Made by a program: the position numbers and the translations under genes. 64,000 bases of DNA from NCBI RefSeq assembly GCF_000270285.1, contig NC_015738.1, forward strand, positions 434,001 through 498,000, read 5' to 3'. Numbering within the stretch: position 1 is the first letter of the stretch; each line of letters begins with the position of its first letter. This DNA is from Eggerthella sp. YY7918. Lineage in GTDB: Bacteria; Actinomycetota; Coriobacteriia; Coriobacteriales; Eggerthellaceae. Under the pieces are notes generated by a model. That model was given only the letters and a program-made list of their open reading frames with translations. It had not been told where the DNA came from and did not search any database. Of this stretch, positions 52,716 through 62,600 are shown one piece after another.

Positions 52716-53930
52716 TTATCGTTTATTGAACGGCACGATGGTGGCGGGGAGGCCGCCTTTCATCACGAGTTTGGGCTCGCCTTCGATAAGCGGCCTGAAA
52801 TAAGCGAGCGCTTCCTCGGAAATACCCTGATAGTTCGGCAAAATCCATTCGGTGGGGAAGTGCTTGACAAAGTTCGCGAACTCGCTGGCGGGGCCGGCGA
52901 ATATCTCGGAGGCGTAGCGGCCTTCGGCGGCAGCGGCCTCGTTGCGCAAAACGCCGACCACCTGGCCCGTAAACGCCGTGTCGCCGCTGCGCATATGCGC
53001 GCTCATGCCCAGGTCGTAGGCCTCGGTCACGTCAACCAGACTCTGTGCAAAGTTGCTTGAACGCGCCGCGCGCGACAGATCCTGCACCACGCCGCGCGGC
53101 ACGATGCCTGCATCAATGATCATCTGCTTGAGAGTGAGCGCCGCACCGCCCAGCACTGCGTGGGCAAACCCGTCGTTGGCCGCGTCGCCGGCGGACAGGT
53201 ACCGACCATCGGCGTAGTGGGCGCCTTCGGAAACCACGATGTAGCATTCGCCCTTTTCGTCAAACTTCTTCTGTACTTCGGCCAAGAAAGCGTCGCGGTC
53301 AAAATCCACCTCGGGAAGCACGAGCAAATCGACATCGCCGGTCACGCAGCAGCTGGCGGCGAGCCACCCTGCGTCGCGTCCCATCGTTTCCAGCACAAAC
53401 ACCTCGGGGCGCGTGTAGGCGGCGTAGTCCAGATACGTGGCGTGCGTCACCTGGCAGGCAAGCTTTGCAGCGCTGGGGAAGCCGGGGCAGTGATCTACCG
53501 GAACCAGGTCGTTGTCGACCGTCTTGGGAATACCGATGAAGCGCTTCTGCGGAGCATTCGCGACGGCCCACTCGGCCAGCGCATCCACCGTGTCCATAGA
53601 ATCGTTGCCGCCGATGTAGAACATCACATCGATGTCGTGCGCATCCATTACCTCCACCAATCGGCGGTAGTCGGCATCGTTGCCGCGCTTAAGTTTGTAG
53701 CGACACGTTCCCAGTGCTGACGATGGCGTCTGCTTCAGCAGTTCGATTTCGTGCTCGGTTAGGTCGGTTAGGTCGTACAGCTTGTCGTCGAGCACGCCCT
53801 CAATGCCGTGCAGTCCCCCGAACACCCGATCATAAAGGGGGTTCAGCTGGTTGGCGCGAATGACGCCCGCCAAACTGGCGTTGATGACAGCGGTGGGGCC
53901 GCCGGATTGTGCAACAAGGCAATTTCCCAT
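52716..53930 (-). CDS. Phosphofructokinase, probably PPi-dependent
   Basis: The 404-residue protein has the PFK fold: AQSGGPTAVINASLAG at the N-terminus, GGNDSMDT (about 107) where ATP enzymes carry GGDGS, and PKTVDND (about 135) with the lysine linked to PPi use. METMGRDAGWLA-like LETMGRDAGWLA completes it. An aspartate at the third motif position blocks ATP binding in characterised enzymes, so pyrophosphate is the likely phosphoryl donor. The start at 53930 was chosen over an ATG 54 bp upstream because the family begins at MGNCLVAQSGG. Confidence 0.9.
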   Translation of the reverse strand: MGNCLVAQSGGPTAVINASLAGVIRANQLNPLYDRVFGGLHGIEGVLDDKLYDLTDLTEHEIELLKQTPSSALGTCRYKLKRGNDADYRRLVEVMDAHDIDVMFYIGGNDSMDTVDALAEWAVANAPQKRFIGIPKTVDNDLVPVDHCPGFPSAAKLACQVTHATYLDYAAYTRPEVFVLETMGRDAGWLAASCCVTGDVDLLVLPEVDFDRDAFLAEVQKKFDEKGECYIVVSEGAHYADGRYLSAGDAANDGFAHAVLGGAALTLKQMIIDAGIVPRGVVQDLSRAARSSNFAQSLVDVTEAYDLGMSAHMRSGDTAFTGQVVGVLRNEAAAAEGRYASEIFAGPASEFANFVKHFPTEWILPNYQGISEEALAYFRPLIEGEPKLVMKGGLPATIVPFNKR

Positions 53931-54092
53931 GAAGCATACTTCCAATCTCTTCAAAATTTGAAGCCTCCAGTATGAAGCTCGCATGTCAAAGGGGCAAACG
54001 ATTCGTCACGTTTTTCATAGCAGTTTCGCAATGCGCACGTAGGCTCACAGGATCGGCGTGTGGAAAACGATCAAAGACACCGGTTCGCTGCC

Positions 54093-55349
54093 CTAGCGTA
54101 ATCGCTCAAGCTTCGTTTTCACGATGCGCGTGACCGATTCATCAATCCGCGCTTCAGAAATCTCGCCGCTTGCCACCGCATCCAAAACCCCTTGGTAGGC
54201 CGCTTGGAAATCAGCAGGCATCAGCACGATATCAACGCCGGTCTGAATGGCAAGCACGCCCGCTCGATCAGGCGTGCATCGGTCGGTCACCGCGCCCATA
54301 GCCATGGAATCGGTGATGATGAGCCCTTCGTAGCTCAGCTCATTGCGTAGCAAATTGGTGACAGCCTCCGGGTTGATCGACGCGGGGGTATCGTCGCCAA
54401 ACGCATTCGGTGCGCTCAGATGGCCTACCATAATAAAGGGAGTGCTCGCCTCAATGGCTGCCTTGAACGGAACAAGCTCGAAAGCGCGCAGCTCATCGAG
54501 CGTCTTCGCCGTGGTGATCGAACCGTCGTGACTGTCTCCTGCAACGCCGCCGATGCCGGGGAAGTGCTTGACGCAGCACAGCACACCTGCCTCGGTGAAG
54601 CCTTTAACCTGGGCAGATACCATACCGGCAACAAGGGTCGGGTCGGTGCCAAACGACCGCAAAGCCATCACATCGGTGGCAGGGTCGCCGCAAATATCGG
54701 AATCGGGCGCAAAGTTAAGGTTGAATCCCAAATCGCTCAGGTAGCCACCGATAGTGCTGGCAACAGTCTCTGCCTGCGCGGTATTTCCCGTCGCCCCAAC
54801 CTCGGCCATGTTGTCCGCGTTCGCAATTCCAAAACCAGGGTTGCCGCCAATGCGCGAGACGGTGCCGCCCTCTTCGTCCACGCCGATGAAGAGCGGAAGG
54901 CCGCACGCATCTTGGGCGAAAGCCTGCGAGTTTGCGATCAGCGCACGTGTCTGGTCGGGGTCGATAAGGTTCTTCTGGAAGTATGCAATACCGCCCACGG
55001 GATAGGTATGCAGGGCGTTTTCGGTCGTCTCGCCTGCGAGCGTTGCCGTATCGACACCCGTGATGGCTTCGGGCGTCACTATGAACATCTGCGCGACTTT
55101 TTGCTCAAGTGTCAAAGAGGCCACCTTTTCGGAGACCTTCGGATCGGCGTTCTGCCCACCCGAAGGTTGGGGTGATTTCTGGTCGCCGGCGCTGTTCGCG
55201 CTCGGCTCGGCGATGTCGCTTGCGTTGGGGAATTCGGTTGAGGGGCTTTCGGTTGAAACCTGCGCGCGTGACGAGCAGCCTAGAAAGCAGCAAGTCGCAA
55301 ACAGTAGTAGGGTGCAGCAAACCAAAAGAGTGCGAATGCGCAAAGTCAT
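54093..55349 (-). CDS. GH3 beta-N-acetylhexosaminidase-like lipoprotein
   Basis: The 418-residue protein has a signal peptide ending in lipobox CFLGC, a Ser/Pro/Gln-rich linker, and a GH3 barrel of the NagZ type. Motifs include FIGVDEEGGTVSRIG, NFAPDSDI, KHFPGIGGVAGDSHDG (catalytic His/Asp loop) and IITDSMAMGAV with the nucleophile Asp. It would remove N-acetylglucosamine from muropeptides or glycans outside the cell. The start follows GGAGAG. A 232-bp gap to nrdG shows only an imperfect 25-bp tandem repeat (from 55477). Confidence 0.88.
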   Translation of the reverse strand: MTLRIRTLLVCCTLLLFATCCFLGCSSRAQVSTESPSTEFPNASDIAEPSANSAGDQKSPQPSGGQNADPKVSEKVASLTLEQKVAQMFIVTPEAITGVDTATLAGETTENALHTYPVGGIAYFQKNLIDPDQTRALIANSQAFAQDACGLPLFIGVDEEGGTVSRIGGNPGFGIANADNMAEVGATGNTAQAETVASTIGGYLSDLGFNLNFAPDSDICGDPATDVMALRSFGTDPTLVAGMVSAQVKGFTEAGVLCCVKHFPGIGGVAGDSHDGSITTAKTLDELRAFELVPFKAAIEASTPFIMVGHLSAPNAFGDDTPASINPEAVTNLLRNELSYEGLIITDSMAMGAVTDRCTPDRAGVLAIQTGVDIVLMPADFQAAYQGVLDAVASGEISEARIDESVTRIVKTKLERLR

Positions 55350-55580
55350 GATTGCTCTCCAGTTCAGGGTGCGTTTCATCTGCATTTCGATGCGCAAAGT
55401 ATAAAGCGCACGACGCCTTAGAGTGGGGGAGCGTTTCTACCTTGAAACGTTAGTTGAAGGGCACGTCCGTGGCGTGGTGTTCACAGGTTGCTCGTGGTGC
55501 AGTGTTCACGGGTTGCGCGTTGCGTGTGAAACCGCGGAATTTGCGGAATGTGCGGACCAGCCCGCCGAAGCGCCCGGCGG

Positions 55581-56291
55581 TTACTCGTCGATGCCGCGCA
55601 GGTGCGTGTGGGGAACAAGCGCCCGCAAGGTTGGCAAAAGTGCTCTCAGCTCTTCGGGATTCCAGGCGTGAAGATGCTCAGGGCCTGCCAGCACATTCTC
55701 CGCATCAAGATAGCTCTGCAAGAACCACGCGGGTTTGCTCGTTATCCAGCGAGCGAGTTCTTCCAGGTCGTCGGCGGCATGAAACTCCTGGACAACCGTT
55801 GTACGAAATTCAAACGGAACCGTCCCCTCCAGCAGTAGTTCGATCGATTCCCGCACCGGGGCAAGGTCGAAGTTCGCAACGCCGACGGTTTCTGCGTACC
55901 GCGACGGCGCATTCTTCACGTCCATCGCCACATAGTCCACGAGTCCCTTATCCATCAGAGCGTGCAGGTGGTCGGGAAAGCTGCCGTTGGTGTCAAGCTT
56001 TACCGCAAACCCTCGCTCGCGCACACGCGCGCAAAAGTCGGCCAGCCCCGGCTGCAGCAGGGGCTCGCCTCCTGTAATGCACACCCCGTCAAGCAGGCCA
56101 TGGCGCTTTTCGAGGAAGGCGAACACCTCGTCGGCCTCAATTTCGCCCGGTCGAACGCCTTCAGAGGGCACGACCAAATCCGCATTGTGGCAAAACGGAC
56201 AGCGGAAGTTGCATCCCGGCGTAAACACGGTCGCCGCGGTGTGTCCGGGAAAGTCGAGCAGGGTAAGTTTTTGAAGTCCCGCAATGCGCAT
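55581..56291 (-). CDS. nrdG: Anaerobic ribonucleotide reductase activating protein
   Basis: This 236-residue radical-SAM enzyme begins QKLTLLDFPGHTAATVFTPG (quoted in part), with the cluster motif CNFRCPFC (C27, C31, C34) and GGEPLLQPGL. It generates the glycyl radical on NrdD. It is divergent from nrdD with two NrdR boxes in the 388-bp gap. Confidence 0.9.
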   Translation of the reverse strand: MRIAGLQKLTLLDFPGHTAATVFTPGCNFRCPFCHNADLVVPSEGVRPGEIEADEVFAFLEKRHGLLDGVCITGGEPLLQPGLADFCARVRERGFAVKLDTNGSFPDHLHALMDKGLVDYVAMDVKNAPSRYAETVGVANFDLAPVRESIELLLEGTVPFEFRTTVVQEFHAADDLEELARWITSKPAWFLQSYLDAENVLAGPEHLHAWNPEELRALLPTLRALVPHTHLRGIDE

Positions 56292-56495
56292 GTCGTGTTC
56301 CTCGAATACCTTTGGGCGGCTAATTTTTGCCGATCATACTTCTTTCTTTCAAGGAAATCCACCGATACGTACGGACTCTTTCGGCCAGTTTTGTCGCCCT
56401 TTTCTTCTTTCGCGTGATCCCTATTTCCCATTCCCGCAGGTCGCTTTTCATAGAAGTTCGATCGTGCTGCCAAAGTAAGTTATTTAACAAAAACC

Positions 56496-56510
56496 ACAAC
56501 ATATAGTTGT
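56496..56510. promoter_or_regulatory. NrdR box 1
   Basis: ACAACATATAGTTGT is a perfect palindrome close to the NrdR consensus, in the nrdG/nrdD gap. Confidence 0.75.
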
Positions 56511-56527
56511 TCAAAATGTGATCATCT

Positions 56528-56542
56528 TCAACATCTAGATAA
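56528..56542. promoter_or_regulatory. NrdR box 2
   Basis: TCAACATCTAGATAA is a weaker copy exactly 32 bp from box 1, the usual three-turn spacing of paired NrdR sites. Confidence 0.65.
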
Positions 56543-56679
56543 CGCCATTGACTCCGCCGTCCGACGCTGATAGGGTGGAACCCGTCGCCACAACGCGAGG
56601 ACAAGGCGCGTCGTGGATTTTTGAGCGTTTTCGCATGTGCGGGCGCGGGTGATACAGAAACACAGCAAAAGGAGCAAGC

Positions 56680-59139
56680 ATGTACCAGGTTCAGAAGCGT
56701 GACGGCAAAGTCGCGGAGTTCGATATCGCAAAAATTTCGAACGCTATTTCGAAGGCGTTCGATGCATGCGAAAAACAGTACCATCCTTCTACCATCGACC
56801 TTCTGGCCCTGAATGTAACCGCTCACTTCGAGCCGAAAATCAAAGACGGCATTATTAGCGTCGAAGATGTGCAGGACAGCGTCGAGGAAGTGCTTTCCAC
56901 CGCAGGCTACGCCGATGTGGCGAAGGCCTACATCCTCTACCGCCGTCAGCGCGAGAAGGTGCGCAACGCGAAGGCGACGCTGCTTGATTACAAAGACCTG
57001 GTTGACAGCTACGTCAAGGTGGAAGACTGGCGCGTGAAGGAAAATTCCACGGTCACGTACTCCGTCGGCGGCCTCATCCTGTCCAACTCGGGCGCCATCA
57101 CGGCGAACTACTGGCTCTCCGAAATCTACGACGACGAGGTGGCAAACGCCCATCGCAGCGCCGACATCCACCTGCACGACCTGTCCATGCTCACGGGGTA
57201 CTGCGCAGGCTGGTCGCTCAAGCAGCTCATTCAGGAGGGCCTTGGCGGCGTGCCCGGCAAGATCACGTCGAAGCCGGCCAGCCACCTGTCCAGCCTCTGC
57301 AACCAGATGGTGAACTTCCTCGGCATCATGCAGAACGAATGGGCCGGCGCCCAGGCGTTTTCCAGCTTCGACACGTACCTTGCACCCTTCGTGAAGGTGG
57401 ACGGCCTCACCTACGAAGAGACGAAGCAGTGCATCGAGTCGTTCGTGTTCGGCGTGAACACTCCCAGCCGCTGGGGTACGCAGGCTCCGTTCAGTAACAT
57501 CACGCTTGACTGGGTATGCCCGCCCGACTTGCGCGATCAGCCGGCCATCGTGGGTGGCAAGGAGATGGACTTCACCTACGGCGAGTGCAAGCGTGAAATG
57601 GATATGGTGAACAAGGCGTTCATTGAGATCATGATCGAGGGCGACGCGAATGGCCGTGGCTTCCAGTATCCCATTCCCACCTATTCCATCACGAGCGATT
57701 TTGACTGGTCAGAAACGGAGAACAACCAGCTGCTCTTCGAGATGACCAGCAAGTACGGCACGCCCTACTTCAGCAACTACATCAACTCCGACATGGAGCC
57801 CTCCGACGTGCGCTCCATGTGTTGCCGTCTGCGCCTCGACCTGCGCGAGCTGCGCAAGAAGTCAGGCGGCTTCTTTGGCAGCGGCGAGTCCACGGGTTCC
57901 ATCGGTGTCGTCACCATCAACATGCCGCGTTTGGCCTACCAGTCTGCCGACGAAGCTGACTTCTACAAGCGCCTCGACCACCTCATGGACGTGTCCGCGC
58001 GCTCGCTGCATACGAAGCGCGAGGTCATCACGAAGCTTTTGGACGCGGGCCTGTATCCGTACACAAAGCGCTACCTGGGAACGTTCGAGAACCACTTCTC
58101 GACGATTGGCCTGGTGGGCATGAACGAGGCGTGCCTGAACGCGAAGTGGCTGCGTGCCGACATGACGCAGGAGCCGGCGCAGAAGTTCACCCAGGCCGTG
58201 CTCAATCATATGCGCGATCGTCTGGCCGACTATCAGGAGGAATACGGCGACCTGTACAATCTCGAGGCCACGCCGGCCGAGAGTACCACATACCGCTTCG
58301 CCAAGCACGACAAGGAGCAGTTCCCCGACATCATCACGGCCAACGAGCAGGGCAAACCGTACTATACGAATTCCTCACACCTGCCGGTCAGCTACACCGA
58401 TGACATCTTCAGCGCGCTCGATGTGCAGGACGAGCTGCAGACGCTCTACACGTCCGGTACCGTATTCCACGCGTTCCTCGGCGAGAAGCTGCCCGACTGG
58501 CAGAGCACGGCCACGCTGGTGCGCAAGATTGCCGAGAACTACAAGCTGCCGTATTACACCATGTCGCCGACGTATTCTGTATGCAAGAACCATGGTTATA
58601 TCGCCGGCGAGGTGTACGAATGCCCCTGCTGCCACGAGGAGACGGAAGTCTACAGCCGCATCACTGGCTACTATCGTCCGGTGAAGAACTGGAACGACGG
58701 CAAGAGCCAGGAGTTCGCCGACCGCGTAGAGTACGATCTGGCGCACTCGCATCTCACGCGTCAGGGAAGCGTGCAGGTGACGGCTGCCGCCGAGCAGGCC
58801 GGCCAAGCGGGATCGCACGTGACGGTGCCCGGCGCTGAAGCTCCAACGGTACCTGAGACATCCGAGGCCGCTGACCACAGCACCCTGCCTGCGGGCCTCT
58901 ATCTTGTCGCCACGCGCACGTGCCCGAACTGCAAGTTTGCTGCTGCAGAAATGGACAAGGCTGGCATTGCCTACGAAGAGCTGCTTGCGGAAGAGAACGT
59001 GGAGATGGCCCAGCGATATCGCATCATGCAGGCACCGACGTTGCTTGAGGTCGCTTCTGACGGGGCGGTATCGATCATCGCAGGTGCAGCTCCAGTCTTC
59101 CAGAAAATTAACGAGATGAAAGCGCAGGTAGTTGCCTAA
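56680..59139 (+). CDS. nrdD: Anaerobic ribonucleoside-triphosphate reductase with C-terminal glutaredoxin-like domain
   Basis: The 819-residue protein starts with an ATP-cone (VQKRDGKVAEFDIAKISNAI) and continues into the class III reductase barrel. It has the zinc-type cysteines CPCCHEE and the glycyl-radical site RITGYY (about 660). After a Gln/Ala/Thr linker (about 695-735) it carries about 80 residues with the thioredoxin-fold CPNC motif (about 747-750) and a cis-proline QAPTLL, resembling NrdH/glutaredoxin. The tail could supply reducing equivalents. The ATG follows AAGGAG. Confidence 0.92.
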   Translation: MYQVQKRDGKVAEFDIAKISNAISKAFDACEKQYHPSTIDLLALNVTAHFEPKIKDGIISVEDVQDSVEEVLSTAGYADVAKAYILYRRQREKVRNAKATLLDYKDLVDSYVKVEDWRVKENSTVTYSVGGLILSNSGAITANYWLSEIYDDEVANAHRSADIHLHDLSMLTGYCAGWSLKQLIQEGLGGVPGKITSKPASHLSSLCNQMVNFLGIMQNEWAGAQAFSSFDTYLAPFVKVDGLTYEETKQCIESFVFGVNTPSRWGTQAPFSNITLDWVCPPDLRDQPAIVGGKEMDFTYGECKREMDMVNKAFIEIMIEGDANGRGFQYPIPTYSITSDFDWSETENNQLLFEMTSKYGTPYFSNYINSDMEPSDVRSMCCRLRLDLRELRKKSGGFFGSGESTGSIGVVTINMPRLAYQSADEADFYKRLDHLMDVSARSLHTKREVITKLLDAGLYPYTKRYLGTFENHFSTIGLVGMNEACLNAKWLRADMTQEPAQKFTQAVLNHMRDRLADYQEEYGDLYNLEATPAESTTYRFAKHDKEQFPDIITANEQGKPYYTNSSHLPVSYTDDIFSALDVQDELQTLYTSGTVFHAFLGEKLPDWQSTATLVRKIAENYKLPYYTMSPTYSVCKNHGYIAGEVYECPCCHEETEVYSRITGYYRPVKNWNDGKSQEFADRVEYDLAHSHLTRQGSVQVTAAAEQAGQAGSHVTVPGAEAPTVPETSEAADHSTLPAGLYLVATRTCPNCKFAAAEMDKAGIAYEELLAEENVEMAQRYRIMQAPTLLEVASDGAVSIIAGAAPVFQKINEMKAQVVA

Positions 59140-59237
59140 CGCCCGGAACTTAGGTTCCGTTATAAGACGAGAGGGCGTACAACTGGCATACTCGCAACCT
59201 GTACTCTCATACATACAGCAAGCGCCCAGCCACTATT

Positions 59238-59265
59238 CGGAGCCGGATCGAAAGATCCGGCTCCG
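59238..59265. terminator. nrdD terminator hairpin
   Basis: A perfect 12-bp stem (CGGAGCCGGATC with GATCCGGCTCCG) closes a GAAA tetraloop; the T tract is short. Confidence 0.6.
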
Positions 59266-59474
59266 CTGTTAGATGGTCTTTCGGGGGAGGTGGGCTGCCG
59301 CAAGGCTCTTTCGGAAAATTTTTCTTTCACGACAAGGGCAGAGAGAAAAGCAGTCCTAATCCTTTTGCAAGATACCTTTATGACCAGGTAAGATAGATGC
59401 TCCTCAGTCATATGTTCTATAGGGTGTCGAAAAAGCTCATGACTTTTTGTTGGGGAAAATGGCATGATTCAACC

Positions 59475-59504
59475 TTGAGTTTAGGCTGGGGGGGGGGCTA
59501 TCAT
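59475..59504 (+). promoter_or_regulatory. Promoter with a G10 tract in the spacer
   Basis: TTGAGT (59475-59480) and TATCAT (59499-59504) are separated by 18 bp that contain ten consecutive G (59488-59497). Length change in the G run would alter the -35/-10 distance. It drives the riboswitch and surface-protein gene. Confidence 0.6.
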
Positions 59505-59585
59505 ATTCTCAAGGCAAACCCGCCGTAAGGCGGCGACGCAAAGCTACAGGGGCCATATCGGTTCGATGGGTCAGCCAGCTGCGGT
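59505..59585 (+). ncRNA. Cyclic di-GMP-I (GEMM) riboswitch
   Basis: The core elements appear in order: AAGGCAAACC, a stem CCGCC-GTAA-GGCGG with GNRA tetraloop, GACGCAAAGC, then GGGGCC with a second hairpin (ATCGGTTCGATGGGT) and AGCCAGCTG. This is the canonical class I c-di-GMP aptamer. The surface-protein start lies about 75 nt downstream; the following CTGCG...CGCAG pairing may be part of the expression platform. Confidence 0.85.
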
Positions 59586-59660
59586 CTTTCTTTTCGCGCA
59601 GTATCCTACCAAGTAGGGGCCATTCCGTCGAAGCATAGGTCCAGCGTGGAAGGCACCCAA

Positions 59661-62600
59661 ATGCACACTAAACGTTCGAGTAAAGCTCACTCTCTCCTTG
59701 CCATTATGCTCAGTGTTTTGCTGGCAACTACTCTTATGGTTCCACCTTTGGCTTGGGCCGAGAGCGAAAGCGAGACAAGCCAGCCCACCGAAGGCCAGTC
59801 GAAAGACCAGCCGAACGGCGACGACACGCAATCATTCCAGCCTAGTGAGAGCGAACAGGCGGGCACGGAGAACCCCGACGAGAATACCTCTCACGCAAAC
59901 AACGAGCAACAGAGCGCGTCTGATCAAGATCAGAACGGCCTCCAAAGTAACGGGGTTGCCACCTTCGCTCTGCCAAACTCTGCGAAAACTGCTGAGAATG
60001 TCGCGCAAGTGGATACTACGAGCTATACCTCTCTTGCTGATGCCATCGCGGCAGCCGAGGCTGGTGACACAGTGACGCTGCTGGCCGATGCAACAATCAG
60101 CGAGAAACTCGTTATCAACAAGCGGCTCACCCTCGACGGCGCGGGTAAAACCATTACCGCAACGGGCTTGAATCCGGTTATCGAACTGAATACCACAGAT
60201 GAAGTTACCATCTCCAAGCTTACTGTTACTGGAGCTAAGCGAGGACTTGCGCTCTGCCCTGGGGTCCACGTGACCTTGATCGGATGTACGCTCAATGTAT
60301 CTGAAAGGGGTATTGACTCGCAAAAAGATATTCCGTACGAGAACATGAGTATCATCTTGGATAACACCGTCATAAATAACAGCGGCGTGAGCAACTACGA
60401 AACCCAAACCACCTACCACACGGATTCCCGGGGTATATCCCTTTATAACAGTAAGAACTCCGTTGTGAAGGTCCAAAATGAAAGCTCTATTAATGGGTTT
60501 GCCTACTGCGTAAACGTGTCTGGCAGGGAAAACTCTAACGGAGTGCGTGATACCGAGGGCTTGAAAGTCGAAGTGGTCGATTCAGTGTTGCGCGGTTGGG
60601 CGGGCTTCAATGTATGGGGTTCTTTAGCTGAATATTCCATCATCAGCTCTACCGTTAAGGGCATTAACACGCAGAACGAGGGTGCGAATAGCTTTGCTGC
60701 TATCGTGTTCAATGATGACATTTACGATCAATTCGCTCAAACCCATGCCGAGAATAACATACTCAATATTACCGACTCCACTATTACGAACTACCAAGGT
60801 GGTTCCTGCATTGAAGATCTGCTCCGTATCGATTGTGGGATAACGGCGCTGAATCTTTCGGGTGTGGTGAACTTCGTCGATACGACCGGGAATGTAGAAG
60901 GGGCTCTAGATCTTGAAGAGATGAGTGACCCCTTTGCATTCCTGCAGAAGCAGGTTCATCGTGCCGGTGGAACGACGGTCAATTGCACGACCGTTGACGG
61001 TGCATCTCTCGCATTCGCGCCGGATTACCTCGCGTATTACTATCGCGATGATGGTAAGGGTGGGTTCAAAGGAACAAGTCGCACTGATTTTGCGGACATA
61101 GTAACGGGCAATGGCTACACATTCCGTGCGGGTGAATATATCGATTTGCTGGCCGATGTTAACCTAGCTGAAAACATCACGGTCAATCTGGAAGAGGGCA
61201 CCGGCACCTTTACTCTTAATCGTAAAGGCCATGCCATAACGGGCGGCACCATAACATTGCCTCAGGGGGTTTCCGTAAAAACCGATGCGCCGAATGAAGG
61301 CTTGTTCGCTGCCGCTGCAGGATGCGTGTTGTTGGAAGGGGTCGTTGGCGATGTGTACACCTACAGCGCACAGCCGGAGGGCGTTGCTGCAGTAACCAGA
61401 TCAGATGGCTCGGCCAAGACATACCCGACACTGGAAGCTGCCTTCGCAGCTGTACAAAATGGCGACAAGGTGACGCTGTTGAAAGATGCTACACTCACTG
61501 CAACAATCGCGTTAGAAGTCGCTGATCAAAATGTGACCTTAGACCTTGATGGGCATACAGTTAACTTCGGATCTAAGTATATAACCACGAAGAAGGGTGA
61601 GTTGAACATTATTAATAGCAATCCTTCGAGCGAGGGTAAACTTGTCTGCCCCCAACAGCCCCTCAGGGTAATGGGGAACACCAACGCCAGTACATGGTCG
61701 GAGCCAAGGAATGCGAAACTGTCCATTGGCTCCAATGTAGTGGTTGAGGGTAGCAACGGACCAGGCATTTACCTTGCAGGTAACGGAGCGGTTCTCGATG
61801 TATATGGCACCGTGCGCACCTCGGCGAACGCCGGAGGTATTCAAGGCGACGGCAATGTTAATGCAACGAAGAATTGCGGTGGGACAATTGCTAACGTGTA
61901 TGAAGGCGCTGTGGTCGAGGGTACCTATGGTGTGTACTGGCCGCAGTCCGGTACGCTGAATATCAAAGGTGGCACGATAACAGGCAAATCGACGGGCATC
62001 GAGATGCGTGCGGGTACGCTGAACATGTCAGGTGGCACTGTAGTCGGAAACGGCTCTGAAGTCATAGTTAATCCCAACGCTAGTGGCGGCACAATAGAGG
62101 GCGTGGGTATTGCGGTGGCCCAGCATACCACTAAGCTTGCCATGAATATCAACATCACAGGAGGCGAGATCTCGGGTTATTCGGCGCTCTACGAGAGCAA
62201 CCCGCAGAATAACGCTCCAGGTGAAATAGATCAGGTAAACCTCGCTCTATCGGGCGGCGTATTCAAGACTATCAACGAGGGCAGTGTTGCGCTGTATAGC
62301 CAGAATAAGACCGGTTTCATCGCCGGCGGTACGTATTCGAGCACGCTGGATACGAACTATATTGCAAAGGGTTACTATCAGCATGCGACCACGGGTACGG
62401 TGCAGCAGCTTCCCGAGACAGCAGAATACACCGTCGAGCACTACTGGCAGAACGTCGATAACGACGAGTATTCAACCACGCCGCATGAAACCGAAACGCT
62501 CAGCGGTAAGCCTTACGAAGACACCGAAGCTGCAGCGAAGTCCTATGAGGGGCTCACGGTGTCCACCGATCCCATCGTGCAAAAGGAAATTGCTCCCGAG

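Noticed and set aside
55477-55525. Imperfect tandem repeat (GTGTTCACAGGTTGC / GTGTTCACGGGTTGC, 25-bp period)
   Set aside because: Two diverged copies with no gene or promoter attached; too little to support a function.
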